Source: Charina bottae
Lineage: Eukaryota; Chordata; Lepidosauria; Squamata; Charinaidae
NCBI GenBank assembly: GCA_023362775.1
Contig: JALMGJ010000005.1
Location: 85,570,921 to 85,634,920, forward strand
Length of the DNA: 64,000 bases
Reading direction: 5' to 3'
Shown: positions 44,664 through 54,961 of the stretch, piece after piece
Numbering within the stretch: position 1 is the stretch's first letter
How the letters are laid out: each line of letters begins with the position of its first letter
The notes under the pieces: generated by a model
Seen by the model: only the letters and a program-made list of their open reading frames with translations
Database searches by the model: none
What the model was told of the DNA's origin: nothing
Program-made: the position numbers and the translations under genes

Positions 44664-44883
44664 CAGGGGTCCCCAACCTGTGGGCCTCGGCCTGTTAGGA
44701 AGTGGGCCGCAGGGATCCTGCCTGCAAACCCCCCCCCCGGTGCACACGATTGGCTCCCACCTGCAAACCCCACCCCCCGGTGCAGGCGATTGGCTCCCGC
44801 CTGCAAACTCCGCCCCCACCCAGTCCGTGGAAAATTTTTCTTCCATGACCGGTCCCTGGTGCCAGAAAGGTTGGGGACCGCTG
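44664..44883. mobile_element. hAT-type miniature element, 'CAGGGGTCCCCAACC' family (220 bp)
   Basis: Ends CAGGGGTCCCCAACC and GGTTGGGGACCGCTG, with an exact 8-bp duplication TGTTAAGC at 44656-44663 and 44884-44891. The interior holds a 40-bp cassette repeated two to three times (GCAAACCCC at 44723, 44763, 44803) that is shared, in reverse, with the element at 63.5 kb. Confidence 0.93.
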
Positions 44884-44894
44884 TGTTAAGCAAT

Positions 44895-45305
44895 TAAATT
44901 CTACTCTGTGAATTTTAGAAAGTGGGATTATTCTTCACAAAGGGCATAAAAACTGATCTCACAAACTATAAAAATAGTAGTTCTCTTGAGATAAGTACGT
45001 AGGTACATAAATAAAAAATTGAGATGTCCAAAAATTATAATTCAGTTCAAAGGTTTTAGATATTTTACATAAAAGGCTTTACATAAACATATCCAACATA
45101 GGAGAGAAAAAACATTAAGAAGAAAGGAAACCTCCCATTACATTACAGTTGCATAAATGTGGAATTAGTTTTAATTTTAATTTAATTTTAATATGAGAGG
45201 TTGGCCCCAGTCCTGTGCCACATTTCTTGATTTTTCACACTCTCATTTTCAGTCTTCCAGAATCATAGAAATCACATGAGTAGGGAAGCCTGGATTCTTT
45301 ACAGC
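44895..45305. other. Unassigned AT-rich sequence
   Basis: No gene or repeat recognised. Confidence 0.3.
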
Positions 45306-45309
45306 AAAC

Positions 45310-46330
45310 ACAATCATGTTCAGTCTGAGGAATCTTTGCAGTGAACAGGAAGCCACTGTAAGGACTGTGTTTGGAGAAACAAAGTGTTTCAGGATAGGAA
45401 AGGAAGTGAGACAAGGATGTATATTGTTCCCATATCTGTTTAACTTATACAGCAGATTCATCATAAGAATGGCAGGGCTGGAAGAGATGACAGCTGGAAT
45501 CAAAACAGGAGCCTGAAACACTAACAGCTTGAGATGTGCAGATGACCCTACGGTGTTAACTGAAAGTAAACTTAGAAGAGTATGTATTGTCGAAGGCAAT
45601 AAAACAGCCCGGAAGACCCACAACAGCCATCAGAAGAGTATCTTGTGAAAGTAAAAGTGGAAAATCCATATTAAGAAGACAGAGGTAATTCAGCAAGCGA
45701 ACTTAACGGTTGACAGAAAAGTGAAGTGAAGATGGTATATACTATTTTTTTTTGTTGGGTTCAGGAATGAAGAAGGAGAAGTAAAGAGGAGGTGAATCCT
45801 AGAGAAAGAAGCAACGATAAACTTAGAGAAGAAGACCATGAACAGTAAGGATATTTCTATAACATAAAAGATCAGAAGAGTTAAAGCAATGGTCTCTTCA
45901 GTAGTAATGTACAGCTGTGAAAACTGAGGATACTGAGGGAGAGTAGGACAAAGGACACCCACAAATTATGGGTTAAGAGGTGGTTACAGACAGTCATGGA
46001 CAACAAGAAGAAGAATCAATCAATCAGTCCTGGATTAAATAAAAACTGATTTTCCCTTGAAGTCATGATTATCAGGGTGAAAGTCAAATGCTTTGGGCAT
46101 GTGATATTTGATGGTTTAGCAAAAACAGTTACAGTATGCTTAGCAAGTGTGGGGGAAGGAGAAGAAGGGGAAGGAGAAAGTGGACGAATTGGGATAAAAG
46201 AAAGTACAGAAAGTTTTTTGAAAGAAATCCAGGTTATTACTAGAGATGGGTAGAGATGGTAAGCATCTATCCATACAGTGACAAGGAGTTGAGCCCAACT
46301 TGACAGCTCCTAATTAACTATAATAATGGT
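45310..46330 (+). pseudogene. Old, decayed BovB/RTE LINE (RT region)
   Basis: LRNLCSEQEATVRT, FRIGKEVRQGCILFPYLFNLYSRFIIRMAGLEE (motif B, normally RQGCILSPCLFNLYAEYIMR) and, after a stop, NSLRCADDPTVLTES (motif C: YADD is now CADD) show an RTE-type RT. Later, KCFGHVIFDG near 46090 matches the C-terminal YFGHL segment. Many stops are present. It is interrupted at 45584-45631 by a PLE micro-insertion. It is much older than the copies at 46.4 and 48.8 kb. Confidence 0.75.
45584..45631. mobile_element. PLE family A micro-insertion (48 bp) with inverted parts
   Basis: GTATTGTCGAAGGC (one end of family A) joined by AATAAA to ACAGCCCGGAAGACCCACAA, which in family A lies nearby but in the opposite orientation. 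A 10-bp duplication AGAAGAGTAT flanks it at 45574-45583 and 45632-45641. Same design as the 14.2-kb insertion. Confidence 0.85.
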
Positions 46331-46422
46331 AGAAAGGTAGAAAGGTAGAAAGATAATAGATCTGTACAATTGCCTGAAATAACTAAGGGTATAGAGGAAC
46401 CAATTTTATTATTTCAACATAT

Positions 46423-46975
46423 CACCGCAGACGGTGACTGCAGCCATGAAATTAAAAGACGCTTGCTCCTGGGGAGGAAAGCTATGGCAAACCTAGACAG
46501 CATATTAAAAAGCAGAGACATCACCTTGCCGACAAAGGTCCGTATAGTTAAAGCTATGGTTTTTCCAGTAGTAATGTATGGCTGTGAGAGTTGGACCATA
46601 AGGAAGGCTGAGCGCCGAAGAATTGATGCTTTCGAACTGTGGTGCTGGAGAAGACTCTTGAGAGTCCCTTGGACTGCAAGGAGGTCAAACCAGTCAATCC
46701 TAAAGGAAATCAACCCTGACTGCTCATTGGAAGGACAGATGCTGAAGCTGAAGCTCAAATACTTTGGCCACCTAATGCGAAGAGAGGACTCACTGGAAAA
46801 GACCCTGATGCTGGGAAAGACTGAAGGCAAAAGGAGAAGGGGACGGCAGAGGATGAGATGGTTAGATAGCATCACCGATGTAATGAACATGAATTTGAGT
46901 AAACTCCGAGAGACAGTGGAGGACAGGAAGGCCTGGCGTGCTATGGTCCATGAGGTCACGAAGAGTCGGACATGA
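46423..46975 (+). pseudogene. BovB RT C-terminal fragment
   Basis: Codons for ITADGDCSHEIKRRLLLG through VYGCESW-like MYGCESWTIRKAERRRIDAF, WCWRRLLRVPW, LKLKYFGHLMRREDSLEKTLM and RQRMRWLDSITDVMNMNL to the stop at 46975, with no lesion. It corresponds to the last 180 or so residues of the BovB protein, downstream of the catalytic YADD, so it cannot act alone. The upstream codons of the open frame (46370-46422) are target DNA. It differs from the 48.8-kb copy by a single residue near the end (T for M). Confidence 0.92.
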
Positions 46976-47010
46976 CTAAACGACTGAACAACAACAACAA
47001 CAACAACAAA
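46423..47010 (+). mobile_element. BovB LINE, 5'-truncated, young, with 32-bp target duplication
   Basis: The last 0.56 kb of BovB, ending GACTGAACAACAACAA. The flanks 46391-46422 and 47011-47042 are an exact 32-bp direct repeat beginning ATAGAGGAACCAATTTTATT. It is nearly identical to the minus-strand copy at 48.8 kb. Confidence 0.95.
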
Positions 47011-47047
47011 ATAGAGGAACCAATTTTATTATTTCAACATATACAAC

Positions 47048-47335
47048 AAGTTCTGTGAATGGCAGTTTGGTGAATTGGACATCATGATTCTTATTTTGTT
47101 TGTTCACTGGCAATCATATTTTGAAGGAAGTGGTGGTAGCAAACACCAGCTGCTGAACCCCCCCCCCCCAGGTTGTCCTGGTTTGATGTGGCAGGCCTGG
47201 TTGCAGACAGCACCTTACCCTGGTGGATGGCGCTGGAACCCCTGCTCGAAGGCATCCAATGAAGGGGAGAGCATGGGAATTGATTCCCTGCCACACTGCT
47301 CTTACTGTTAGGGTTTCTTTTCCAATCTGCCTTCT
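47048..47335. other. Unassigned sequence
   Basis: No gene seen; poly(C) run at 47159-47169. Confidence 0.3.
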
Positions 47336-47339
47336 TGTA

Positions 47340-47660
47340 ATTTACATCTATCATAACCTGTCCAGGCTTTTGGAATGACTGAGAAGATATGTTGACCTTT
47401 TTGTGGGTTACAACCCTGCGGTGATTTGAAGAGTGCTATTACGTGCCCTCTCAGTCTTCATTTCTCAAGGCTAAACATTCCCACAAACTTCAGCCTCTTC
47501 ATAGGGCTTAATGTTTAGTTCCCTGATCATCTTCATTGCCCTTCTTTGAACCTGTCTACTTTCTTGAATCCTTCTCAATCTGTAATGCTTAGAAATGGAC
47601 AAAGTATGGAAAGTGGAAAAGTGGAACCATTTCTTCCTCTGATTTTTATAGCCAGAGACA

Positions 47661-47713
<53 letters not shown>

Positions 47714-48365
47714 ACAGACAGACAGACAGACAGACAGACATAGATGATAGATATTGGTCACGTTGCACTGTTTACTGCAGTTGGAACTACTATTCCAAGA
47801 ACTTGAACTATTATCAAGCTAGATAGATTTAGTCTGGCTATGCATTTTTCTCCACTGAATTTCATTCTATTATTTTCAGTCCATTTCTCTAACCCTTTTC
47901 AAAGATCATTTTGAATTTTATTTTTATCTTCAAGGCTACTAATTTTCCCATTCAGCTTCATGTCAGGCGCATAAGTATTCCCTCCACCTCTTCATCCAAA
48001 TTATTGATACAAATACTGAGGCATAGAGGAACAGGATTGAATCTTGTGCTACCCCACTCAATAGCAATTTCCCGTTTGATGAGTGACTGTTGATAAGCAC
48101 TCTTTGATGCAATTTTCAAGCTACCTGTGTATCCAATTAATTATCATGCTATCCAGCCCATTCTTAACTATACTGTTAATCTGCACTTTGTGTAATGTTA
48201 TGCTGAAGTCAAGTTATATTAGGTCTACAGCATTCCCACAAGGTAAGGTTAGTCTTGTAACATTTATTCTTGACAAATCTATGCTGATCTCTGATAAATA
48301 CTGCATTGTATTCAAGAGGCTTTCAGGCCAGTCTTTTGTGATCTGCTCTCAGTGTCAGAAATGAC
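47340..48365 (-). mobile_element. Old CR1-group LINE (RT C-terminus and 3' UTR)
   Basis: The plus strand reads as reverse complement of CR1: CTTCATTTCTCAAGGCTAAACA, CCCTTCTTTGAACCTGTC in the 3' UTR part, then TTGTGCTACCCCACTC, TATCCAGCCCATTCTTAAC and CTGAAGTCAAGTTATATTAGGTC from the RT. Coding frames are fully decayed. A GGCA/GACA microsatellite sits inside. Confidence 0.65.
47660..47742 (+). repeat. CAGG then CAGA tetranucleotide array
   Basis: About 12 CAGG units followed by about eight CAGA units. Confidence 0.95.
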
Positions 48366-48369
48366 TGGT

Positions 48370-48795
48370 CACGTAGTTGCGGCTGCCATCTTGACTGTTT
48401 TGACTCCCCTGTGGGGGTTCCTGACAGTGAGCTGGGGACAGGTTTGAGAAGTCCATGAAAGTTTTTTAAAAAGGCAGCAACTGCCTCCTTCACGTGGTCC
48501 TTACAGAAAAGTTGGGCGAAGATGAGTTTTGTTTTCCCTTCATGAACATGTGCTGGAAAGAGACCGCCCCCCCCCCCAAAGGTTTGTTTCTCCTTGGTGG
48601 CAACCTGACTTGCTACCTAGCAGTGGCATTCACAGAATGTGGTCAGAAAAGTCAAGATGGTGGCCAGGACAGTGCAATTGAATCCCTACCTGTCTTTTAT
48701 GTGCAACACACTTCTTTGATCACACCCTACAGGTGCACCTGGAATCACTCAGTTGCCAGACAGCTGGAGTGTTTGGGTCAAAGATGCCAGGACAG
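48370..48795. other. Intervening sequence with two halves of a dispersed repeat
   Basis: CTGCCATCTTGAC at about 48390 and GTCAAGATGGTGGCC at about 48648 belong to the dispersed repeat described in the findings. No gene seen. Confidence 0.4.
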
Positions 48796-48819
48796 GCTTG
48801 TTGTTGTTCAGTCGTTTAG

Positions 48820-50616
48820 TCATGTCCGACTCTTCATGACCTCATGGACCATAGCACGCCAGGCCTTCCTGTCCTCCACTGTCTCTCGGAGTTTACTCAA
48901 ATTCATGTTCATTACATCGGTGATGCTATCTAACCATCTCATCCTCTGCCGTCCCCTTCTCCTTTTGCCTTCAGTCTTTCCCAGCATCAGGGTCTTTTCC
49001 AGTGAGTCCTCTCTTCGCATTAGGTGGCCAAAGTATTTGAGCTTCAGCTTCAGCATCTGTCCTTCCAATGAGCAGTCAGGGTTGATTTCCTTTAGGATTG
49101 ACTGGTTTGACCTCCTTGCAGTCCAAGGGACTCTCAAGAGTCTTCTCCAGCACCACAGTTCGAAAGCATCAATTCTTCGGCGCTCAGCCTTCCTTATGGT
49201 CCAACTCTCACAGCCATACATTACTACTGGAAAAACCATAGCTTTAACTATACGGACCTTTGTCGGCAAGGTGATGTCTCTGCTTTTTAATATGCTGTCT
49301 AGGTTTGCCATAGCTTTCCTCCCCAGGAGCAAGCGTCTTTTAATTTCATGGCTGCAGTCACCGTCTGCGGTGATCTTGGAGCCCAAGAAAATAAAATCTG
49401 TCACTGCTTCCATTTCTTCCCCTTCTATTTGCCAGGAAGTGATGGGACCAGATGCCATGATCTGGGTTTTTTTAATGTTGAGTTTCAAGCCAGCTTTTGC
49501 ACTCTCCTCTTTCACCCTCATCAAGAGGCTCTTTAGTTCCTCTTCACTTTCTGCCATTAGGGTGGTATCGTCTGCATATCTGAGGTTGTTGATATTTCTC
49601 CCGGCAATCTTAACTCCGGCTTGTGATTCATCCAGCCCGGCATTTCTCATGATGTACTCTGCATATAAGCTAAGTAAGCAGGGTGGTAATATACAGCCTT
49701 GTTGTACTCCTTTCCGAATTTTGAACCAGTCGGTTGTTCCATGTCCGGTTCTAACTGTTGCTTCTTGACCCACATACAGGTTTCTCAGGAGACAGGTAAG
49801 GTGGTCTGGTACTCCCATCTCTTTAAGACTTTGCCACAGTTTGTTGTGATCCACACAATCAAAGGCTTTAGCGTAGTCAATGAAGCAGAAGTAGATGTTT
49901 TTCTGGAACTCTCTTGCTTTTTCCATGATCCATCGAATGTTGGCAAACTGATCTCTAGTTTCTCTGCCTCTTTGAAACCCAGCTTGCACTTCTGGTAGTT
50001 CTCAGTTCACATACTGCTGAAGCCTAGCTTGTAGGATTTTGAGCATAACCTTGCTAGCATGTGAAATGAGCGCAATTGTACGGTAGTTTGAACATTCTTT
50101 GGCATTGCCTTTCTTTGGAATTGGAACGTAAACTGACCTTTTCCAATCCTGTGGCCACTGTTGAGTTTTCCAAATTTGTTGGCATATTGAGTGCAGCACT
50201 TTAACAGCATCATCTTTTAGGATTTTAAATAGCTCAGCTGGGATACTGTCTTCTCCGCTAGCTTTGTTGTTAGTAATGCTTCCTAAGGCCCACTTGACTT
50301 CACTTTCTAGGATGTCCGGCTCAAGGTCAGTGACCACACCATCGTATTTATCAGGGATATTAAGATCTTTCTTGTATAGTTCTTCTGTGTATTCTTGCCA
50401 CCTCTTCTTAATCTCTTCTGCTTCTGTTAGGTCCCTGCCTTTTTTGTCCTTTATCATGCCCATCTTTGCACAAAACGTTCCCTTGATATCTCCTATTTTC
50501 TTGAAGAGATCTCTAGTCTTCCCCATTCTATTGTTTTCCTCGATTTCTTTGCATTGTTCATTTAAGAAGGCCTTCTTATCTCTCCTTGCTATTCTCTGGA
50601 ATTCTGCATTCAGTTG
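48820..50616 (-). pseudogene. BovB reverse transcriptase region, one in-frame stop
   Basis: Two open segments in the same frame (50526-50002 and 49989-48820) separated by a single TGA at 50002-50004. RT motifs: EDSIPAELFK and SNYRTIALISHASKVMLKIL before the stop; FIDYAKAFDCVDHNKLW (motif A), VQQGCILPPCLLSLYAEYIM (motif B), LRYADDTTLMAES (motif C, YADD) and LNIKKTQIMA after it. Then comes the C-terminal region shared with the 46.4-kb copy. Only one stop and the upstream frameshift separate this copy from an open frame, so it is a young, barely dead element. Confidence 0.92.
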
Positions 50617-50617
50617 T

Positions 50618-51886
50618 TTATATCTTTCCCTTTCTCCTTTCCCTTCTTTCCTCAGCTATTTGTAAAGCCTCATCAGTCAGCCACTTTGCTTTCTTGCATT
50701 TCTTTTTCTTTGGGATGGTTTTAGTTGCTGCCTCCTGTACAATGTTACGAACCTCCATCCATAGTTCTTCAGGCACTCTGTCTACCAGATCTAATCCTTT
50801 AAATCTATTCCTCACCTCCACTGTATATTCATAAGGGATATGATTTAGGTCATACCTGATTGGTCTAGTGGTTTTCTCTGCGTTTTTCAATTTAAGCCTA
50901 AATTTTGCGATAAGAAGCTCATGATCTGAGCCACAGTCAGCTCCAGGTCTTGTTTTTGCTGATTGTATAGAGCTTCTCCATCTTTGGCTGCAAAGTATAT
51001 AATCAATCTGATTTCGGTATTGACCATCTGGTGATGTCCATGTGTAGAGTCGTCTCTTGTGTTGTTGGAAAAGAGTGTTTGCTATGACCAGCGTGTTCTC
51101 TTGACAAAACTCTATTAGCCTTTGCCCTGCTTCATTTTGTACTCCGAGGCCGAACTTGTCTGTTATTCCGGTTATTTTTTGACTTCCTACTTTAGCATTC
51201 CAGTCCCCTATGATGAAAAGGACATCTTTTTTTGGTGTTAGTTCTAGAAGGTGTTGTAGGTCTTCATAGAACCGGTCAACTTCAGCTTCTTCGGCATCAG
51301 TGGTTGGGGCATAGACTTGGATCACTGTGATGTTGAATGGTTTGCCTTGGATTCGAACTGAGAGCATTCTGTCATTTTTGAGGTTGTACCCCAGTACTGC
51401 CTTTCCCACTCTTTTATTGACTATGAGAGCTACTCCATTTCTTCTAAGGGATTCTTGCCCACAGTAGTATATATAATGGTCTCCTGAATTAAATTTGCCC
51501 ATTCCTGTCCATTTTAGTTCGCTGATTCCCAAGATGTCGATGTTCAATCTTGTCATCTCATGTTTGACCACATCCAGCTTACCTTGATTCATAGATCTTA
51601 CATTCCAGGTTCCTATGCAATATTGTTCTTTACAGCATCGGACTTTCCTTCCACTTCCAGACACATCCACAACTGAGCGTCCTTTCGGGTTTGGCCCAGC
51701 CGCTTCACTCATTCTGGAGCTACTGGGAATTGCCCTCCGCTCTTCCCCAGTAGCATTTTGGACACCTTCTGACCTGAGGGGCTCATCTTCTGGCGTCATA
51801 TCTTTTAGCCTTTTGATACTGTCCATGGGTTTTCTTGGCAAGGATACTGGAGTGGTTTGCCATTCCCTCCTCCAGTTTTGGACCAC
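50618..51886 (-). pseudogene. BovB apurinic-type endonuclease region
   Basis: A 422-codon open frame. CIGTWNVRSMNQGKL (about residue 90) starts the nuclease fold. GISELKWTGMG, IQVYAPTTDAEEAE, IIGDWNAKVG (about 225, catalytic D and N), NQIDYILCSQRW and GSDHELLIAKF (about 325, catalytic D-H pair) follow, so every expected catalytic motif is present. The frame ends prematurely in IAEERRERRKGKI because of a single-base shift in the purine-rich stretch near 50635; the RT continues in the next frame. The enzyme nicks target DNA to prime reverse transcription. The domain itself looks intact, but the fusion to the RT is broken. Confidence 0.9.
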
Positions 51887-52111
51887 GTTTTGTCAGAACT
51901 CTCCGTCATGACCTGTTCTTCTTGACCTGACTTCATTGAGTTACGCAAGCCCCTTCGCCACGACAAGGCAGTGATCCATGAAGGGGTTAGGCTAGATCAC
52001 CCTGATTGGCAGGATTTGGGGAACCTAGTTGTCTGAACTGGTGCTTGGCTGGTCCCCTGAGATGAATCAGACCAATGGATTCTTCCTCGCACCATGACAG
52101 AGGAGGAGATT

Positions 52112-53333
52112 ATCCCATTTCAAACCAGAACCAATCATTAGATTAAATTTGAGATTTTTGCAATTAAAACAGAAAGAAATGCAGGGAAATGCATTGCAGT
52201 TCATAAACAATGCAACTTGCAAATACTTCATTTGAGAGATCTACATCCCAAAACATGGTGGCTGAAGAGTTTGTGGAATTTGTAAGCATTCATTTTATGT
52301 AAGATTTGAAAAGCCCAAACAAATAAAAATCCTTAAAATCTATTCAGTTTCACCAGAGTCCTTTGCAGAGCAGACCGGCACTCATTCTAGTTTGAATAGA
52401 AAGCCACTCCTTGCTGACTTTTCAAGAATCTGTATGCAGCACTCTTCAGTCCTCCATCATTAAATCTAATGAAGTTTGGGGAAATTCAATTTCCACAATG
52501 GCTATCAGTTTTATGTAAATAGATGGTTATTCACTAAGATAAATTTCCATTAAAATTATTTTCCTGCCTCTACTGTGTGTTGCTTTTAGTCATAATCTTG
52601 AATGCAGATTTCCTTTTCTTGGTAACTGGTCATGTTTTAAGTGTTGGAGGTCTCAGTAGACATTTCCCAAAAATATTATTTTCTTGCTCAATATTTCTTC
52701 TTCCAACCCCAATAAAAGGGATGAGAATTGATGGCAAGGTGCAAATTTTGTAACAAGAGGCAAATTGATGTTGTTTCCTACAGCCATTTAAAGTCACCGC
52801 CTGAAAGGATTTCTTTAATTTAAGCACAATTCTGTGTCAGTAAATTGCAGAAAAGTATTCTTGAGCATAAGTTCATTAAACTGCCATGGGAAACTTGCTG
52901 CAGTTAATCCCAGTAGCAAAAGATGGTTCCAATAAGCTTTCACTTAACATGTTGGGTGCTAGGAGGAACATCTCAAGTAGCTCCTGAGACATCGTTCATT
53001 TGGCTGGGTGAAATCTCTCCCTGGAGCTCTCAGGTTTTAAAAAAGGGAACTAAACACTAGCAGAGTTCTAACTTTGACAAAACTGATGTTGAGTGGGAAT
53101 GTGTGTCTTATGGAAGGAGTGATAAAATACAGGCCTTGTTTCAATTTCTGTTGAGGGCCCTTTTCATACATTTACATAGAATCAAAAGCAGGGTGTAACA
53201 TAAGTGTTCAGTCAGTAGGAAGCTGCAGCTGATCAATGGCATCAGCATTGTTCAAATTAAAAACCCAAATCCCATCTTTTGACTCCCCCCACATGTAGCC
53301 AAACCATGTCCTAATAGCCTCATAGCAAAGAAG
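52112..53333. other. Unassigned sequence
   Basis: No gene or repeat recognised. Confidence 0.35.
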
Positions 53334-53345
53334 AGAGAAGCATAT

Positions 53346-53427
53346 GTCGCACTGAAGATGTTGCCTAGCTTGGCAATGAAATGTCTGCAAGAAAACAACA
53401 AGGCTCAGAGAGCACCAAGAACTCCAC
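53346..53427 (+). mobile_element. PLE family C micro-insertion (82 bp)
   Basis: An exact 12-bp target duplication AGAGAAGCATAT lies at 53334-53345 and 53428-53439. The 82 inserted bases are a hammerhead-like fold (53349-53388) plus a 39-base tail ending CACCAAGAACTCCAC. The same sequence occurs at the end of a longer fragment at 54.06-54.28 kb. Confidence 0.88.
53349..53388 (+). ncRNA. Hammerhead-ribozyme-like fold, PLE family C
   Basis: GCA, core CUGAAGA, U, stem GUUGCC / loop UAGCUU / stem GGCAAU, core GAA, AUGU, C, UGC. GCA pairs with UGC, and the inner stem is 6 bp with one G-U. The base before the closing arm is C, giving the favoured GUC cleavage triplet. Confidence 0.55.
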
Positions 53428-53439
53428 AGAGAAGCATAT

Positions 53440-54055
53440 CCCCAACAGGAAATGCTGTTCCTCACTAGGAACACTTCATGGTGGCTGATCAGAAAAACAA
53501 GAATGAAGCTGTAAATTGTGCAGGCAAATATCTCAGGCTACTAGAAAGAGCTGACTTTTGCTTCTTAGCTAAAAGAAATTTCAGCAAAATGAGTACTAGT
53601 GACCTTGATACTCAAACCCATTCCAATCCTAATTCCATCAGAAATAGACTGGGATGCTATTTCCTATAGAAATAGGAAAGTAAGTAAGGTGTGAACCAGT
53701 GAATTTGTCCTGGCTGCTTTACATGCATAGCAAGCTTGGAATATAAACTTCCAAAGTTAAGATATATTCAATATAAGCAATTTGGTGGTCATCAATACTG
53801 ACTCCTGAATCTTATCATACTGATTTATCGGGATCCATTTCTTGAGATACAATTATTTTCACAATTAAATACCTTTAGTTCCTCCATTTCACTATTTTCC
53901 TCCAAGTGTAATGATATAGATGGTTGATTACCCATTCTGTTGCATTCACGTATCATGATTTAGCTGTATGTTTAAAGCAACTTATTGATAAGTTTTCAAT
54001 ACTTATCATCATGTAACAAAATTCCCTATAATACCTGACAGAGAAGCTAATTATC
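53440..54055. other. Unassigned sequence
   Basis: No gene or repeat recognised. Confidence 0.3.
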
Positions 54056-54059
54056 TATT

Positions 54060-54280
54060 AGGTGTGGCCTGCAACTATGTCAACCAAGCAGCACACAACA
54101 GCCCAATCAAGGAACTCCTAAGGGGAGAACAACACCTCCACCAACACAAGCAGGACAAGCCCTGGTATATAAACAGAGAGCAAGTCCCACTCCCTTTTCG
54201 CACTGAAGATGTTGCCTAGCCTGACAATGAAACGTCTGCAAGAAAACAACAAGGCTCAGAGAGCACCAAGGACTCCATAT
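54060..54280 (+). mobile_element. PLE family C, 3' UTR and terminal repeat
   Basis: GGTGTGGCCTGCAACTATG... through GGAACTCCTAAGGGGAGAAC and CCTGGTATATAAACAG is non-coding PLE 3' sequence. It ends in the same fold and tail as the 82-bp insertion (CACTGAAGATGTTGCC to CACCAAGGACTCC). No coding part remains. Confidence 0.7.
54200..54239 (+). ncRNA. Hammerhead-ribozyme-like fold, PLE family C, second copy
   Basis: Same as 53349-53388, but the third-stem bases are ACGU and the inner stem has one C-A mismatch (GUUGCC with GACAAU). The C before the closing arm again gives a GUC triplet. Confidence 0.5.
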
Positions 54281-54329
54281 GTCAGTTTATGCCCACTCCC
54301 TTGGTTTTTTCCCCTTGGTCACCTTGGTG

Positions 54330-54960
54330 GGTGATGTATGGTTGAAACTGGGACTGCAACCCTACTAGTTCTCCTGGACCTTTTGGTACCATTGTCCATA
54401 GTATCCTTCTGGTCCCTCTGATGGGTTCGGGCCTTGAGACTATGTTTTGAAATGGTTATAGTCCTTCCTGTTGAGACATTTATTTATTTGTTTATTTTAT
54501 TTATTTTTCAAATTTTTGCCAAAGAGACATAGCCAAAGGAGGTTCTGGTTAGACACTAGAAGTCCCACAAGGTTCTCTCTTGTCCCCTATGCTGTTTACC
54601 ACCTACATAAAACCATTGGGAAATGTCATTCAGAGATTTGGAATTTACTGATTGTTCCCACTGAACTCCAAGGAAGCTATCCAGCACCTTTAAACATGGT
54701 CTGACTTCTCTAATGGATTGGGTGAGGCAGAATAAGCTGAAATCAAATCTGAATGAGACTGAGAAGCTGTTAATAGGAAGAAAACAAGACTTGGGAATTG
54801 AGACAGAAGTTATTTTGCAAAGGGTTTGACTCTGCCAGAAAGAGCAAGTTCATAGTTGGGAAGTACTTCTTGACTCAGATGTGGGGAATGTGTTGGTTAA
54901 TTGCGTTTGGAGAGGAAGAGTCAGATCTGGATCTGGATACCACATTTCAAATATAATGTA
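54330..54960 (+). pseudogene. Old L2 LINE RT fragment
   Basis: Across frames: LVLLDLLVPLSIVS (motif A region), then LEVPQGSLLSPMLFTTYIKPLGNVI (motif B) at about 54555-54630, and KLKSNLNETEKLLIG-like sequence (the LNPDKTE block) near 54735. An ATTT array at about 54480-54505 interrupts it. The YADD motif is lost. Confidence 0.65.
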
Positions 54961-54961
54961 T

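Larger units (their letters stand above)
48797..52110 (-). mobile_element. BovB LINE, nearly full length
   Basis: On the minus strand it runs from a 5' UTR with CCTTGTCGTGGCGAAGGGGC (about 51960) through endonuclease and RT to GTCGGACATGACTAAACGAC and an ACA-type tail at 48797. About 3.3 kb, close to the full BovB length. It supplies the 3' sequence shared by all Sauria SINEs here. The exact 5' end (52.0-52.1 kb) is uncertain, and I found no target duplication. Confidence 0.92.

Noticed and set aside
44297..44893. 198-codon frame rich in Phe/Leu/Tyr, membrane-protein-like
   Set aside because: It is translation of the AAAAT array and a hAT element.
48494..49768. 424-codon plus-strand frame
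   Set aside because: It is the antisense of the BovB reverse transcriptase, whose minus-strand motifs are unmistakable.
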